64,000 bases of DNA from positions 682,001 to 746,000 of the forward strand of contig JADIYP010000002.1 of NCBI GenBank assembly GCA_016705235.1, written 5' to 3'. This document shows positions 10,601-17,925 of the stretch, one piece after another. The notes below the pieces were generated by a model. It was not told the origin of the DNA. It did not search any database and worked only from the letters and a program-made list of their open reading frames with translations. Both the position numbers and the translations under genes were made by a program. Position 1 is the stretch's first letter. Each line of letters starts with the position of its first letter. This DNA comes from Candidatus Leptovillus affinis (lineage in GTDB: Bacteria; Chloroflexota; Anaerolineae; Promineifilales; Promineifilaceae).

Positions 10601-11464
10601 CCCGCTGGCATCAATGCCGCCAGGTAGCTGCCAACCGGGCGGGTAGACGCCGTAAGCCTGGCCGGTGTAGTTGGTGCCGGCCAGGGGGATGTCGCTGAAA
10701 TAGATTTCGGCCGTGCCGGGGTATTTCCCACCGTAGGTCATGCCATCGTTGATCTGGAAAGTGGCGTCGCCATACGGGTTGCCGGCAATGGGGCCTTGGG
10801 GATAGGCATTCCCGGTATGCGGCCAATCGCTGATGCCGGCCATCATATTCCAGACAGGGTCGTTGGGGTCCAGGTCGGCGCGCTGCATTTCAACGCCGCC
10901 GATGGTGCGATGGCAGAATTCGCAGAGGATACCTTCGCCGTCGGTGGAAAGTACGATGCTGTTGATGGCGTTGCTGGTATCGGCCATTCCAGCCAGATTG
11001 GGGTCTGTGCGGCCGGAGTACCAGGCATTGGGGCTGTGGCAGCGCACGCACACATTACCTGCGCCATCTTCGCCGGTCAGGTTCAGGATTGTTTGGTTTA
11101 CAATCTGTTGGTTAGCGCGGAAGATGGGGTCGCGGAAGGCGTTGGCGTGGGCGGAACCAGCCCAGTTGGCAAAGTGCCCGGCTTGTTGATCGACGGTGCC
11201 GCCGTGGCAAGCGCCACAAGTTACCACAAATTCAAAGGTGTTGTAGGGAGCCGGGAAGGTGATGTTGGCTAATTCTTGTTCTTGTGTGCCGGGGTTGGGC
11301 ACGGACACGTTGTCGGGTGTGGGGCGGCCGCCGGGCACATCTGCATAGCTAACGCTGATGACGGCGAGCATAGCCACCATCACAACCAGGACGAGTAAGA
11401 TGAGCCGGCTCCGCGGGTTGCGGATGGGTAAACTGGATTTGATGCGATCTTTTAACTGGGACAT
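7697..11464 (-). CDS. Exported pentaheme c-type cytochrome with fibronectin III domains
   Basis: 1255 residues. One N-terminal membrane/signal segment lies at about 20-40. Five CXXCH heme sites are visible: CGACH (83), CVRCH (139), CEFCH (181), CGGCH (341) and CQDCH (381). A beta-rich middle (about 430-720) is followed by five fibronectin type III domains (about 760-1255; repeated VxLxWxxxxxxxGYxIER pattern). The cytochrome part resembles cytochrome c554/NapC-type multiheme proteins. It should be exported and could move electrons at or beyond the cell envelope (inference). Its ATG shares one base with the stop of the upstream gene (TAATG), so translation is coupled. GGAGGAA precedes the start. 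Confidence 0.85.
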   Translation of the reverse strand: MSQLKDRIKSSLPIRNPRSRLILLVLVVMVAMLAVISVSYADVPGGRPTPDNVSVPNPGTQEQELANITFPAPYNTFEFVVTCGACHGGTVDQQAGHFANWAGSAHANAFRDPIFRANQQIVNQTILNLTGEDGAGNVCVRCHSPNAWYSGRTDPNLAGMADTSNAINSIVLSTDGEGILCEFCHRTIGGVEMQRADLDPNDPVWNMMAGISDWPHTGNAYPQGPIAGNPYGDATFQINDGMTYGGKYPGTAEIYFSDIPLAGTNYTGQAYGVYPPGWQLPGGIDASGQPAFAPDGSVPLHFEAPIGPPQNPDGSYNYQGQSFSPEHTTFEGDFIRTSEFCGGCHDLTIPVLNHGMPEQRTYTEWRYSSFGDGVGGDDQRCQDCHMPTQKHEYADDIPVSLNADPVLSGWFPYAKDRNPNGGTAFHKFQGSNRELPMMMSILYPEVDLEVIGAVTGNDVRIFPGMLSSRDTMWTRAQRNAEVEMLEAVTLDVLSAPVEVSPGVYEVQVQVTNESGHRIPTGYPDGRRLFVSLTVADANGSPVYVSGYYDEAAAQLYDDPASLQLDDRALTNVIDATVDNQVMIYEKRTGSLNAGTGNYLMSVNLINDTILFDNRIPPAGFTYADYSAAGTKFVTYDDPVTKAPREDFGRYPDGQNWDVITYRFAAPAGSALTASATAYWQTHTREFMEHLRTESAALGLNVRPEGPPNLLDPNYPLTPNYLSDNIPDFDIMTSLDGTEGLQDNWGGVAYATWLMTGKGSPYPVGSDSSDLTAVPAAPGWLTAVSLNPFAVQLDWEAVPAADGYQVWIRYGASDLTASWDRLAVVYDATTLVNDAMNIGKTYGFKVVAFNGQGDSADSPLAIITTPIDLPLNPMNTKVVGVTPNSVELSWFDQAELEIGFIIQRQDVPVMGDFYEVTRIPSQTPGGATGGNAWTDTSVLPGMTYNYRVAAYNDIGQSTWDIPVTASTGGLPTWVGTLGATAISGNRVDLTWSAASGLVTGYRIERNTTGPNGPWTTTFVVANPNATSYSDTTAVPSTTYWYRAFAFNTAGSSAASNSATVTTPAIAPIAPTDLAATVQAGPQVLLTWTDNANNEQGFYVERANGTGPDVVWARIATVNGANITTYTDTTVGTQTTYSYRVQAFAGGGSAVSPYTNVVTAVIGTEIPGAPSQLLASRVQKNRVTLDWMDNSTNETYFEIFRSTDGATFAPIGTTGVNISTYNDRSVNANTRYWYYVRACNTAGCSQNSETIDVRTRR

Positions 11465-12198
11465 TAGTTTCCTCCCTCAGTTTCTGCCGTGGCGGGGGTT
11501 AATAGATAATCGCCGGAAAGCTGGAAGGCTTCGTTGAAACGGGTGTTGCCGATTATGGCGGCTTGTGGGGGTTGATTTTGGATTGTTTCGCCGGGGGCGG
11601 CGAAGCGCACGGGTTGGCTTAGGAATTGCGCCTGGCCTTCTTTGGTCAGGGGGTTGTAATCGAGTTCGAGGTTGATGACGCCCTTGAATGTATGCGGCCC
11701 GTAGCGATATTGGGCGACTTCTGCCGTGGCGTTGGCGTCGGTAATTTTCCATTCGCCGTGGATGTACCATTTGCCAGCTTTTTGTCCGGGCATGTCTTTG
11801 GCCGGTGAAAAGGCTGACATCTGGATTTCCAGAATGCCGGTGGTGAAGTTTGGATAATCGGGGTTGGTGGCGATGGCTTTGAGAACAAAGCCATTCTGGA
11901 GCGTGCCTTCGGTGATCACGGCCGTTTGCCCTGGATGAGCCACGTATGCTTCAGAGATACTCCAGCCGATTTCCTTTAAAAATTCAAACTGCCCTTTGAT
12001 GCTAACTGGTCGGACAGGCGCCGAATCAGCGACCGGTCGCTGCTCGGTTGGCGCTTTTGTGAGGCCGACGGTCTGGCTGATCCCTTCTTTGAGGGTCTCG
12101 GCAAGCATATTGGGGGGAGCGGCCAGAACCGCTACCAGGAGCAGTACGCCAAACCCGAGTATGGCCACCGCTAAACGAAACTTCTTTCTATGGGGCAT
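11464..12198 (-). CDS. Exported protein of unknown function, coupled to multiheme cytochrome
   Basis: 244 residues, not recognised. A signal or anchor segment covers about residues 8-28 (LAVAILGFGVLLLVAVLAA). The rest is beta-rich and polar with no Cys and no heme motif. The ATG at 12198 is preceded by AAGGAGG with good spacing; a longer reading frame upstream lacks this. Stop and next start overlap as TAATG, so it is probably an assembly partner or accessory subunit of the pentaheme/FN3 cytochrome (inference from coupling only). Confidence 0.7.
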   Translation of the reverse strand: MPHRKKFRLAVAILGFGVLLLVAVLAAPPNMLAETLKEGISQTVGLTKAPTEQRPVADSAPVRPVSIKGQFEFLKEIGWSISEAYVAHPGQTAVITEGTLQNGFVLKAIATNPDYPNFTTGILEIQMSAFSPAKDMPGQKAGKWYIHGEWKITDANATAEVAQYRYGPHTFKGVINLELDYNPLTKEGQAQFLSQPVRFAAPGETIQNQPPQAAIIGNTRFNEAFQLSGDYLLTPATAETEGGN

Positions 12199-12378
12199 AG
12201 TATCCTCCTTGGTTAATTTGTGACTGATTAGCCCACTTATCTTTAATAAAAAAACTTGATGCAAGGTGCACAAGGATAATTATTAAGGAAAACAGGCGGC
12301 CTGAACGTTCTGGTTCATTCCGAATTGTTGGGGCAATCCTCACAATTGAGGGAGGGGGTTGGAGGGTGGAACGATTCA

Positions 12379-12436
12379 GACCCCAAGGGTTTGGTTCTGA
12401 GAATTTGGATGATCGGGGTAATAAACCCTTGGGGTC
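12379..12436. repeat. Intergenic inverted repeat, GACCCCAAGGGTTT family
   Basis: Arms GACCCCAAGGGTTT (12379-12392) and AAACCCTTGGGGTC (12423-12436) flank a 30-nt interior with CTGAGAATTTGGAT. The same arms recur at 19921-19977 and 42009-42040, a variant occurs at 35438-35469, and a half copy lies at 17713-17739. It can form a hairpin between the two minus-strand genes here. Confidence 0.8.
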
Positions 12437-12457
12437 TTGCTAGAGAAAACGGATCAG

Positions 12458-12841
12458 TTAGGGGTGAAAGAGCGCGCTGCCCGCCAGCGCTTTGTCGATT
12501 TGGCAGAGGAGGTTGGCGGGGTTGATGGGTTTGACGAGGTAGCTGCTGACGCCGAATTGGCGGGCGCTAACGGCCGTTTGCAAATCTGAACAGGAGGTAA
12601 GCACGATAATTGGCAGGGTGGGCGAAAACCGGCGAATCGCCCCCAACAGCAGAAGCCCGCTTTGCGCCGGGATGTCTATTTCCAGAAGGAGGAGTTTGAA
12701 ACGGCCGTTTGCCAGACAATCCACCACTTCTCGACCCGGCCGCGTTGCCCGAACGTCATAGCCGCCATACTCTAACAAATGCGTTAGCGTAATTCGGACA
12801 TTGGCGTCTGAATCGGCAATCAAGATATGTGGTGTGTACAC
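12458..12841 (-). CDS. Stand-alone receiver domain protein with Glu at the phosphoacceptor site
   Basis: 127 residues, a single CheY-like domain. The conserved Thr (IIVLTS) and Lys (LVKPINP) are present. The phosphoacceptor segment reads LLLLEIDIP, so the usual Asp is Glu, and the acidic pair after the first strand reads ADSD instead of DD(D/E). Both changes should impair Mg binding and phosphorylation. Glu may mimic the phosphorylated state, or the protein may bind without phosphotransfer (inference). It lies 224 bp downstream of the OmpR-type regulator and kinase on the same strand, so it may be part of the same signalling group. The stop is at 12458. Confidence 0.85.
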   Translation of the reverse strand: MYTPHILIADSDANVRITLTHLLEYGGYDVRATRPGREVVDCLANGRFKLLLLEIDIPAQSGLLLLGAIRRFSPTLPIIVLTSCSDLQTAVSARQFGVSSYLVKPINPANLLCQIDKALAGSALFHP

Positions 12842-13065
12842 TGCAAATTTCTCCCTGATCCGATTCGAATTATTGCCTTGCCAATCATTGGTTTGTGAGG
12901 ATTAAACTGCCTCAATCGCTGCCTGTAATCGATCCAAAGCAAGCAGCACGCAAGAATTAGCGTGCATCTTCTGAATCATATTTCTTTTTTGGGGGAAAAT
13001 TGTTTGGGGTTGTGGGTAATTGTTGAGGTAATGTCCGGATTTGACCAACTTTTAGGCTGATTTTC

Positions 13066-13857
13066 TCAACAAACCAGCCGGTAACCTATGCCCCGGATGG
13101 TAATAATGATTGTCGGACGGCGGGGATCCTTTTCCAGAGCCTTCCGCAGTTCGTGGATTCGGCCGCGGGCAAGATCATTTGCTTCAATTTGCGTCAGGTC
13201 ATACCCCTGCGCTTCCTGTACCAGAGCCACGTACTCGATCGTTTCAGGGGCATGTCGCATCAGCGCCAACAAATAATCAAACGAGGTGGGGGTCACATTC
13301 ACTATTTGTCCATCGGAAAATAGCTGCCGGGCGACGAGGTCTACAGTTATCTTGCCACAATGCAAGAAGCGTTGGCTGGCTGCCTGAACCTCTTTTTCTC
13401 CAGAAGAAACCGCCAGTGGATTATTGCTGCCTTCTAGTTGCGACAGCAGATTTTTCATCTCTTGCACAATGTCTTGTGAGGAGTTGGGGCGTTTGCTGAG
13501 GAATATATTTACCCGATGCAAAATGTCGATGGGGTTGATGGGTTTAAACAGGTAATCGTTGGCCCCTTTGCGCATGGCTTCGATGGCCGAGTCTAACGAT
13601 GCGTAGGCGGTCAGGATAAGGATGGGCATGCGGGGGTGAAGCTGGCGAATTTCTGGCAGCAGGTCCAGACCGCTTTTTTCGGGCATGCGGATGTCTAAAA
13701 ACATGATATCGAAGGCGCGTTGGCGTAAGTAAGTCAGGGCTTCGCTGGGAGCGGCGGCCGAATAAACCTGGTACCCTTCGTCACGCAGAATGACGGCGAG
13801 GGTTTCGCGTAAGTTTTGTTCGTCATCAACTATCAAAATGGTAGATGATTCAGGCAC
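13066..13857 (-). CDS. OmpR/PhoB-type response regulator
   Basis: 263 residues. The receiver (about 6-120) is complete: DDE after strand 1, phosphoacceptor Asp in FLDIRMP, Thr in LILTAY and Lys in LFKPINP. A linker of about 50 residues leads to a winged-helix trans_reg_C domain (about 165-263) ending RPTIIITIRGIGYRLVC, the usual wing. It starts 32 bp after the stop of the kinase at 13890-17603 and is its probable cognate regulator. Target genes are unknown; the neighbouring exported cytochrome and surface proteins are candidates only by position. Confidence 0.9.
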   Translation of the reverse strand: MPESSTILIVDDEQNLRETLAVILRDEGYQVYSAAAPSEALTYLRQRAFDIMFLDIRMPEKSGLDLLPEIRQLHPRMPILILTAYASLDSAIEAMRKGANDYLFKPINPIDILHRVNIFLSKRPNSSQDIVQEMKNLLSQLEGSNNPLAVSSGEKEVQAASQRFLHCGKITVDLVARQLFSDGQIVNVTPTSFDYLLALMRHAPETIEYVALVQEAQGYDLTQIEANDLARGRIHELRKALEKDPRRPTIIITIRGIGYRLVC

Positions 13858-13889
13858 TCGTGGCTCCTTGTGGTGTTTTATTTGGGGGG

Positions 13890-16800
13890 TTAACGGCCGT
13901 TACACGGCAGCCAAATAGTAAAAACCGCCCCATGCCGGGGCATTTCAGCATTCTCAACTGTAATCTGCCCACCATGATTTTGCACAATATCATAACAAAT
14001 GGCCAAGCCCAGACCAATTCCAGATTCTTTGGTGGTAAAAAACGGCTCAAATAAATTAGGAATCACCTTCTCATCTAAACCTGGTCCGGTATCTTGCAAT
14101 TGTAGCCCAACCCGGTCTGTTTCCAGATCATACAATGTGCGTAAAGTTAACTCGCCGCCTTGCGGCTGCATTGCATCCACGGCGTTCAGCGAAATGTTCA
14201 ACAACACCTGTTTAAGCTGGTTGGCGATCCCCAGCGTCATAAAATCGGCCGGAATCGAAGACGTGTCTACGACCCACCGCACCTGATTCTGCTGAAAATG
14301 GGGCTGCAATATCGCCTGTGTCTCTTCGATGAGCTTCTGCACCGAAAAGGGCACGATGTCCTGGCTGCTTTGGGGGCGATACACTTCTCGCAACTGCACC
14401 ACCAGATCAGAAAGGCGGCCTGTCTCGGAAGAAGCCATCTCCAAATAGGTGGAAATAGGGTGGTCTTCGGTGAGGCGCCGCTGGCTGATGAACAAACAAT
14501 TCTTAATGGTTTGCAGCGGGTTGTTCATCTCGTGGGCTACAGAGGCGATCATTCGTCCCATAGCAGTTAATTTTTCGGTTTGAATCAGGCGTTGGCGCAT
14601 GGCTTGTTCCTGGTTCAGCAGCGCTTGCAGGTCTTGGTGCATTTGGGCGTTGTGGATGGCTAAAGCGGCCTGGGAAGCCAATGCCTCCAGGCGGCGCAAA
14701 ATGCTTGTGTCGAAATGTTTGAGCTGGCTATGATGGGCAATCAGGAAACCGATGGTTTGCTGACCGACGCTCAGAGGGGCAACCGCCATTGTTTCTGGCA
14801 ATATGGGGCTGGCTTTTTGCTGATCGTCGGAAAAATCTTTGAGTTCTACCAGCACGGGTTTGTTGGTCTGAACCATCCATTCATGCTGGGTAGCGGTTAG
14901 AAGCGGTGGGGCGGCGTTGTCTGTGGTAAACAGGTGGATAGATTGGGCAACGGCCGTTGCCAAAGTCGATTGGCGCCATTCAGACCCATCCGCGCCCAAT
15001 AAAATCGTTACCTCATCACAAGCGGCCACCCGTTGGCACTGCTGCAAAACCATGTTTAGCACATCGCCTAGCTGTAAGCTCTGGCTAAAGACTTTGGCCG
15101 CCGCCACCAACGCCTCGGCAATTTGCCGCTGCGAGCGTTCGGATTGGTAGAGGCGCGAAGATTCGATGGCAATTGCCGCCGATGCCGCCAGCCGTGACAA
15201 TGCAACCTCGTCGTGGGCCGAAAAGGCGAATGGCTTCAGGCTGCGAAGGCTGATGGCCCCCAATTCGCGCTCGCCATTGGCAATTAAAGGCGCGACTAAC
15301 AGCGCGCCGGTTGACCAGGAATGTTGAATCCCTTCGGTTTTAACAACTTCCAGATCGGGGTAGGCCATTATGGACTGCGTAGACAACGCCTGGCTCAACA
15401 AACTGTCGCGTGAATCAACAAACAGGGTCATCAGGCTGGGTTCGGTGACACCGCTCCAGATAACGGGGGTTAATATCCGCTCCTGCTCATCGGCCAGATG
15501 GATGACCACCTGATCCATTTGGGGGATGAGTACCTGGGTTGAATCGGCGATGAGCTGGAGGAGTTTGTCCATTTCCAAACTTTCGTTCAGGGCTTGATTG
15601 ATCCTCGCCAGGGTTTCTGTTTCGCGTAGTTGGCGTTGAATGCGGGTGTGTTGTCGGGCGTGGTTGATGGCCACGGCCGCCCAACTGGCGGCGGCTAGAA
15701 TCAGTCGGCTGTCTTCTTCGTCGAAGGCATTTTGCTGGCTGTGGATGGCTTGCATGAGGCCGATGGTTTCCTGGCCTACCCGCAAAGGGACGAGCATGAG
15801 GGCGCGTTGGGGATCGTAGCAGGGATAGGCGCAGTTTTTGAGGTAGAAAAGACAGTCGACGGCCGTGGACAGATACGGCCGTTCCGCAGCCAAAACCGGC
15901 GCCAGCAGCTCATCATCAATCGGGATGCGCTGTCCCTTTAAATAACCAAACCCCAGCCCTCCGGTCGCCTGACAAACCAATTCCTCACCCTCGCGCAATA
16001 AAATGGTCAGGCACTCGGCGGCCAGCAGCGGCATAATTTGTTCCACGATCCGGCTCAGAACCACGTCCATTTCCAGACTGGAAACCAGCGAACGGCTCAG
16101 TTGGCTCAACGTTTGCAGCTCTTGATTTTGTTTGGATAGCTGGAATTCCGCTTTTTTGCGGGCGCTGATGTTCCGCACCATGCTGGTCAGGCCAATAACC
16201 TGACCGTTTTGATCTTCAATGACAGAAGAACTAATTTCCACGGGCAAAAGCTCCCCGTTGATATTGATGATTTCGTATTCGGAGCTGCGCGCCGCCCGGT
16301 TAGTGAGCAGTTGTTGAATGTTGTTTTGAGCCTGAAAACGACCTTCCGGAGTCAGAAATTCATGGGTTCTGTGGCCGATGAGCGACTGGGGGTTTTCTGC
16401 GCCGGTCATTTGGGCCATTTGTTCGTTGCAAAACAATATTTTGCCGTCCAGACTGGTGAGCAAAATGCCGTCAGGAGAGGTTTCCACCAGGCTGCGATAG
16501 CGTGTTTCGCTGTCTTTTAACTTTTGCTCCACCTCTTTGCGCTGGGAGATGTCTTGTTTGATGGCAATAAAGTGGGTGATGGCGCCATTCCTGTCCCGCA
16601 CTGGGGCAATGGTTTGTTCTTCGGTGTACAAACGGCCGTTCTTATGCCGATTCACAATTTCACCCGACCACACCTGCCCGGCCAGAACTGTTTGCCACAA
16701 AGTCTGGTAAAACGCAGCCCCATGCTGACCAGATTTCAACTGATTCAGACTAGAACCCACCATTTCATTGCCTGAATAACCGGTCATGGCGCAAAAAGCC

Positions 16801-17603
16801 GGGTTGATCCATTCGACACGGCCGTTGCGATCCGTAATCACAATGCCGTTCGCCGCCGCTTCTAAGGCGGCCGTCTGCAAGCGAATCTTTTCTTCTGTCA
16901 CCCGCTGCTGCGTCACATCACGAATCAACAACACCCGATAGGTCGGCTCGCCGTTGTTAGAATGAATCTGCGAAACAGTCGTTTCCACCATGCAGGTCTG
17001 CCCACCCTGCGCTCGAAAAACCGTCTCTACGCGCACATGGCTTTCTTGCGGCAGCCGGCCTTCCAATTGCTGCGACCAGATTTGATACGTCTCCGGGTCG
17101 GCAAAACAGACGTCAATTCCCCTGCCCACCATCTCCTCGGACGAATAGCCCAACACCTCAGACACCGACTGATTAACCAACAAAATCTTCTGCGTCCGAT
17201 CATTCAGGACAAACACGATCTCGCCCAGACTGGAAAATGTCTTCTCCAACAAGGAAAGCGTGGCCGTCAGCGATTCCTGTGTCTGCTGCAATGCTGTTAA
17301 CGAGTTTCGCAGCGGTCGAAACGAAAAGGAATAGATCATCGGAAACACCAGGACGGCTAAAATTGTCGCATCCAGCACGGTTTCCATCACGTGGAACGGG
17401 AGGGCCAGCGGCTCATTGAGCAGCACCTCAATGAACAGCATCACCAGCAGCTCGGTCACATAGATGGCTGCCAGCGTAAACAACAACAACCGTTTGGGCG
17501 ACAAATTGTGCAGGAGCTGCGAATATTCGCCAGCAAACAATTTGTCTCGGACGTTTTTACCAGAATCCGATTCCACAGCAATTCGGTCCATAAATTTTTG
17601 CAC
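13890..17603 (-). CDS. Large membrane PAS/GAF sensor histidine kinase
   Basis: 1237 residues. Two membrane helices (about 40-62 and 75-95) precede three PAS domains (about 120-235, 245-365, 370-490) and three GAF domains (about 510-670, 690-850, 870-1015). Then follow HisKA with SVAHEMNNPL (phosphoacceptor His) and HATPase_c with N, G1 (DTGPG), F (FEPFFTTK) and G2 (GIGLGLAI) boxes. The second PAS has Trp and Asn positions typical of small-ligand or flavin PAS domains, but no LOV Cys is seen. The first start is GTG at 17603; an in-frame ATG at 17591 is equally possible because neither has a strong ribosome site. Paired with the regulator at 13066. Confidence 0.9.
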   Translation of the reverse strand: MQKFMDRIAVESDSGKNVRDKLFAGEYSQLLHNLSPKRLLLFTLAAIYVTELLVMLFIEVLLNEPLALPFHVMETVLDATILAVLVFPMIYSFSFRPLRNSLTALQQTQESLTATLSLLEKTFSSLGEIVFVLNDRTQKILLVNQSVSEVLGYSSEEMVGRGIDVCFADPETYQIWSQQLEGRLPQESHVRVETVFRAQGGQTCMVETTVSQIHSNNGEPTYRVLLIRDVTQQRVTEEKIRLQTAALEAAANGIVITDRNGRVEWINPAFCAMTGYSGNEMVGSSLNQLKSGQHGAAFYQTLWQTVLAGQVWSGEIVNRHKNGRLYTEEQTIAPVRDRNGAITHFIAIKQDISQRKEVEQKLKDSETRYRSLVETSPDGILLTSLDGKILFCNEQMAQMTGAENPQSLIGHRTHEFLTPEGRFQAQNNIQQLLTNRAARSSEYEIININGELLPVEISSSVIEDQNGQVIGLTSMVRNISARKKAEFQLSKQNQELQTLSQLSRSLVSSLEMDVVLSRIVEQIMPLLAAECLTILLREGEELVCQATGGLGFGYLKGQRIPIDDELLAPVLAAERPYLSTAVDCLFYLKNCAYPCYDPQRALMLVPLRVGQETIGLMQAIHSQQNAFDEEDSRLILAAASWAAVAINHARQHTRIQRQLRETETLARINQALNESLEMDKLLQLIADSTQVLIPQMDQVVIHLADEQERILTPVIWSGVTEPSLMTLFVDSRDSLLSQALSTQSIMAYPDLEVVKTEGIQHSWSTGALLVAPLIANGERELGAISLRSLKPFAFSAHDEVALSRLAASAAIAIESSRLYQSERSQRQIAEALVAAAKVFSQSLQLGDVLNMVLQQCQRVAACDEVTILLGADGSEWRQSTLATAVAQSIHLFTTDNAAPPLLTATQHEWMVQTNKPVLVELKDFSDDQQKASPILPETMAVAPLSVGQQTIGFLIAHHSQLKHFDTSILRRLEALASQAALAIHNAQMHQDLQALLNQEQAMRQRLIQTEKLTAMGRMIASVAHEMNNPLQTIKNCLFISQRRLTEDHPISTYLEMASSETGRLSDLVVQLREVYRPQSSQDIVPFSVQKLIEETQAILQPHFQQNQVRWVVDTSSIPADFMTLGIANQLKQVLLNISLNAVDAMQPQGGELTLRTLYDLETDRVGLQLQDTGPGLDEKVIPNLFEPFFTTKESGIGLGLAICYDIVQNHGGQITVENAEMPRHGAVFTIWLPCNGR

Positions 17604-17925
17604 CCAGTTCTTTTTCGCCGTTGCGACAATCAGGTCAACCTAAACCAAATCGGAAAGGAAACAAGGCCACGATGCCTATTTTTAACTGTTTTTATACCCA
17701 ACGAATCTAAATTCTCAGGAACAAACCCTTGGGGTCTGTATGGTTATGCCAATTTTATCTTAACATGCCACTTACACTTACTGCTGAGTTTCATTTTACA
17801 GTTAATATCTCACGGCCGTTCATCAATTTTTTATTTTTACCACCGACAAAATTGACAATAGGTGTCAGGATTCACAGGTAAACTGATCATAATTGTAACG
17901 TTTAAGTCTCGGAAGAGGTGAAACC
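17604..17925. other. Divergent intergenic region, kinase / uvrB
   Basis: 322 bp between the divergent kinase and uvrB. It contains a half copy of the GACCCCAAGGGTTT repeat at 17713-17739 (AAACCCTTGGGGTC plus part of the interior), one ACGGCCGT palindrome near 17813 and an A/T-rich stretch. TTGACA at 17852-17857 could be a -35 box, but no well spaced -10 was found. No LexA-type box was recognised with confidence. Confidence 0.5.
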
